DNA from: Aquisalimonas sp. 2447 | GTDB taxonomy: Bacteria > Pseudomonadota > Gammaproteobacteria > Nitrococcales > Aquisalimonadaceae | Length of the DNA stretch: 64,000 nt | Assembly: GCF_012044895.1 (NCBI RefSeq) | Contig: NZ_CP050695.1 | Location: 1,270,501-1,334,500 of the forward strand | Reading direction: 5' to 3' | Part shown: in pieces, positions 62,837 to 64,000 of the stretch | How the letters are laid out: every line of letters starts with the position of its first letter | Position numbering within the stretch: the stretch's first letter is position 1 | Made by a program: the position numbers and the translations under genes | The notes under the pieces: model-generated | The model's database searches: none | Told to the model about the DNA's origin: nothing | The model's input: only the letters and a program-made list of their open reading frames with translations

Positions 62837-62889
62837 GAGGCCCGTCACCCTGGCCGCCCCTCGCGGCGGCCGGGGCCAAGGAGGAAGCA

Positions 62890-63495
62890 ATGCTGCAATC
62901 ACTGCCCAACTGGCACCCGATTTTCGTTCACTTCACGGTGGCGTTGTTCTCCGTCGCCGTGTTGCTCTACATCGTTGCCCATTTCAGCCCGCCCGGGGCG
63001 TTCGGCCGCACGGTCCGCATCGCCGCCCGGGTCAATCTCGCCGTGGGGGTGCTGTTCACCGTTGGGACGTTGCTCAGCGGCTGGTACGCCTACAACACCG
63101 TTCCCCACGATGCGGCCTCCCACGCCGTCATGACCACCCATCGCAACTGGGCACTGATCGCCGCTGCGGCGTTCGGGCTGCTGACGGTGTGGGCGGCACG
63201 CCATTGGCTGCGTAACCAGCGCGAGGGGCGCGGTTTTGTCCTGGCGGCAGCCATCGCGGCGGTGCCACTGGTGGTGGCCGGCCACTACGGCGGCGAACTG
63301 GTCTATGGTCACGGGGTTGGTGTCCAGTCCCTGCCGGATGCCGATGATCATGCCCATAACGGGGATGACCACGATCACGGTGACGGTCATGAGGATGATC
63401 ATGCCCATGACGACGACGCCCATAACGACGATGACCACGGGCATGACGACGATGACGGCCACGCCCGGGACGAGAGCGGAGGCCATACCCATTGA
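62890..63495 (+). CDS. DUF2231 family membrane protein with His/Asp tail
   Basis: 201 residues. Four helices in a DUF2231 pattern (L-P-N-W-H-P-I-F-V-H-F-T-V-A-L at the start, the G-W-Y-A-Y loop and M-T-T-H-R-N-W-A). Then a 55-residue soluble tail of H-D-H-G-D-G-H-E-D-D-H-A-H-type repeats. Family members may be heme- or redox-linked, with function uncertain. The tail would hold metal on one membrane face. RBS GGAGG. 46 bp before the CDF gene. Confidence 0.87.
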   Translation: MLQSLPNWHPIFVHFTVALFSVAVLLYIVAHFSPPGAFGRTVRIAARVNLAVGVLFTVGTLLSGWYAYNTVPHDAASHAVMTTHRNWALIAAAAFGLLTVWAARHWLRNQREGRGFVLAAAIAAVPLVVAGHYGGELVYGHGVGVQSLPDADDHAHNGDDHDHGDGHEDDHAHDDDAHNDDDHGHDDDDGHARDESGGHTH

Positions 63496-63540
63496 TGCCT
63501 GGAAGCAATCGGCTCATCGCTGTTACCCACGGAGTGCTTA

Positions 63541-64000
63541 ATGACTGGACATGATCATGCGGTGCACGCGCCAGGGAGTAAACGCGGGCTGAAGATTGCC
63601 GCCTGGGTGACGGGTGCCTATTTCGTCTTCGAGATGGCGGTGGGCCTCTACACCGGATCGGTGATGGTTATCGTCGATGCGGCACATACCTTCTCTGCCG
63701 TCGGTGGGGTGGTCCTGGCGCTTGTCGCCATGAAGATCGCACGCAAACCGCCGACCGCTCGCCAGACGTTCGGCGGGCAGCGCGCCGAGATCATCGGCGC
63801 ACTGATGAATGGCGCGGCCCTGCTGGTGATGGCGCTCGTGGCGCTGACCATGGGAGCGATGCGCCTGCAGTCGCCCATCGAGTTGCCGACCACGCCGATG
63901 TTCGTCGTTGCCGCCGTCGGGTTGATGACCGAGGTCTGGCTCATTGCGCTCATGTACAAGGATCAGAAGGAGGACATCAACACACGCGGCGCCTTCTGGC
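63541..64000 (+). CDS. Cation diffusion facilitator family protein (partial)
   Basis: First 153 residues; the gene runs out of the window. His-rich start (T-G-H-D-H-A-V-H-A), then helices matching CDF TM1-TM4 including F-G-G-Q-R-A-E-I-I-G-A-L-M-N-G (the usual Y-G-x-x-R-A-E-x-L-G-A-L-x-N). In TM2 the metal site normally H/D-x3-D reads His49-T-F-S-Ala53, so the second ligand is missing. It may be an altered transporter or a CDF-like protein. Likely works with the preceding metal-binding proteins. Confidence 0.82.
   Translation, partial: MTGHDHAVHAPGSKRGLKIAAWVTGAYFVFEMAVGLYTGSVMVIVDAAHTFSAVGGVVLALVAMKIARKPPTARQTFGGQRAEIIGALMNGAALLVMALVALTMGAMRLQSPIELPTTPMFVVAAVGLMTEVWLIALMYKDQKEDINTRGAFW

Overview
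The window is about 64 kb of high-GC DNA from what looks like a halophilic or haloalkaliphilic gammaproteobacterium, plausibly an Ectothiorhodospiraceae-type organism. This placement is an inference from gene content, not a database match: two complete-looking Mrp-type cation/proton antiporter operons, a DhnA-type class I fructose-bisphosphate aldolase, a DUF1631 protein, FNR/Anr-like and CRP-like operators, and acidic proteins. No rRNA, tRNA or CRISPR was seen.

Region 1 (1-26.7 kb) is ordinary chromosomal backbone. It holds the N-terminal part of the molybdate permease ModB, then a minus-strand antiporter operon mrpE-F-G-B'-C with three NuoL/M/N-like subunits and no canonical MrpA (8.1-1.26 kb). 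After guanine deaminase, a small outer-membrane protein, the Mg channel MgtE and an HDOD signalling pair comes a second, canonical operon mrpABCDEFG whose last gene is coupled to nadC (19.9-13.3 kb). It continues with class I aldolase, a DUF1631 protein (with a perfect CRP half-site pair between them), an acyltransferase, a DMT exporter with a divergent LysR regulator, and a DUF1289 mini-protein.

Region 2 (26.7-44.7 kb) is an accessory, decaying mosaic. A DUF2855 gene carries one in-frame amber codon. A threonine aldolase gene is split by an IS21-family element with an exact 5-bp target duplication. There is a broken tyrosine recombinase, LysR and MFS fragments, a BrnTA toxin-antitoxin pair, and two paralogous ParE/RelE-type modules in inverted orientation, one intact and one broken. 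An exported MetX-like hydrolase plus a seven-bladed streptogramin-lyase-like protein is present once intact (40.8-43.0 kb) and once as an inverted, internally deleted relic (26.7-27.1 kb). A phospholipid-type acyltransferase, an integral membrane protein and an LplT-like MFS transporter sit in the middle.

Region 3 (44.8-52.1 kb) has lgt, a small secreted protein, and an export operon made of an ICMT-like methyltransferase, a 45-residue membrane peptide, an HlyD adaptor, a double-ATPase ABC protein and two ABC-2 permeases.

Region 4 (52.2-64 kb) is a copper/metal-handling island. On the minus strand are CopA with unusual SDHC metal-binding domains, a DUF2933 protein, a Met/His-rich Spy-like protein under a CueR-type promoter, a small membrane protein and another small secreted protein. 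On the plus strand are a Cys-rich exported protein, a three-domain multicopper oxidase, a DUF411 protein, a His-rich exported peptide, a two-domain multicopper oxidase with an altered site, an outer-membrane protein, a Gly-Asp-His repeat protein with 11 perfect 9-bp repeats, a DUF2231 protein with a His/Asp tail, and the start of a CDF transporter lacking a canonical TM2 Asp.

The two small secreted proteins (45.7 and 56.3 kb) have matching FNR/Anr-box promoters with identical box-to-minus-10 spacing. This suggests that the export operon and the copper island answer to a shared low-oxygen signal in addition to copper.
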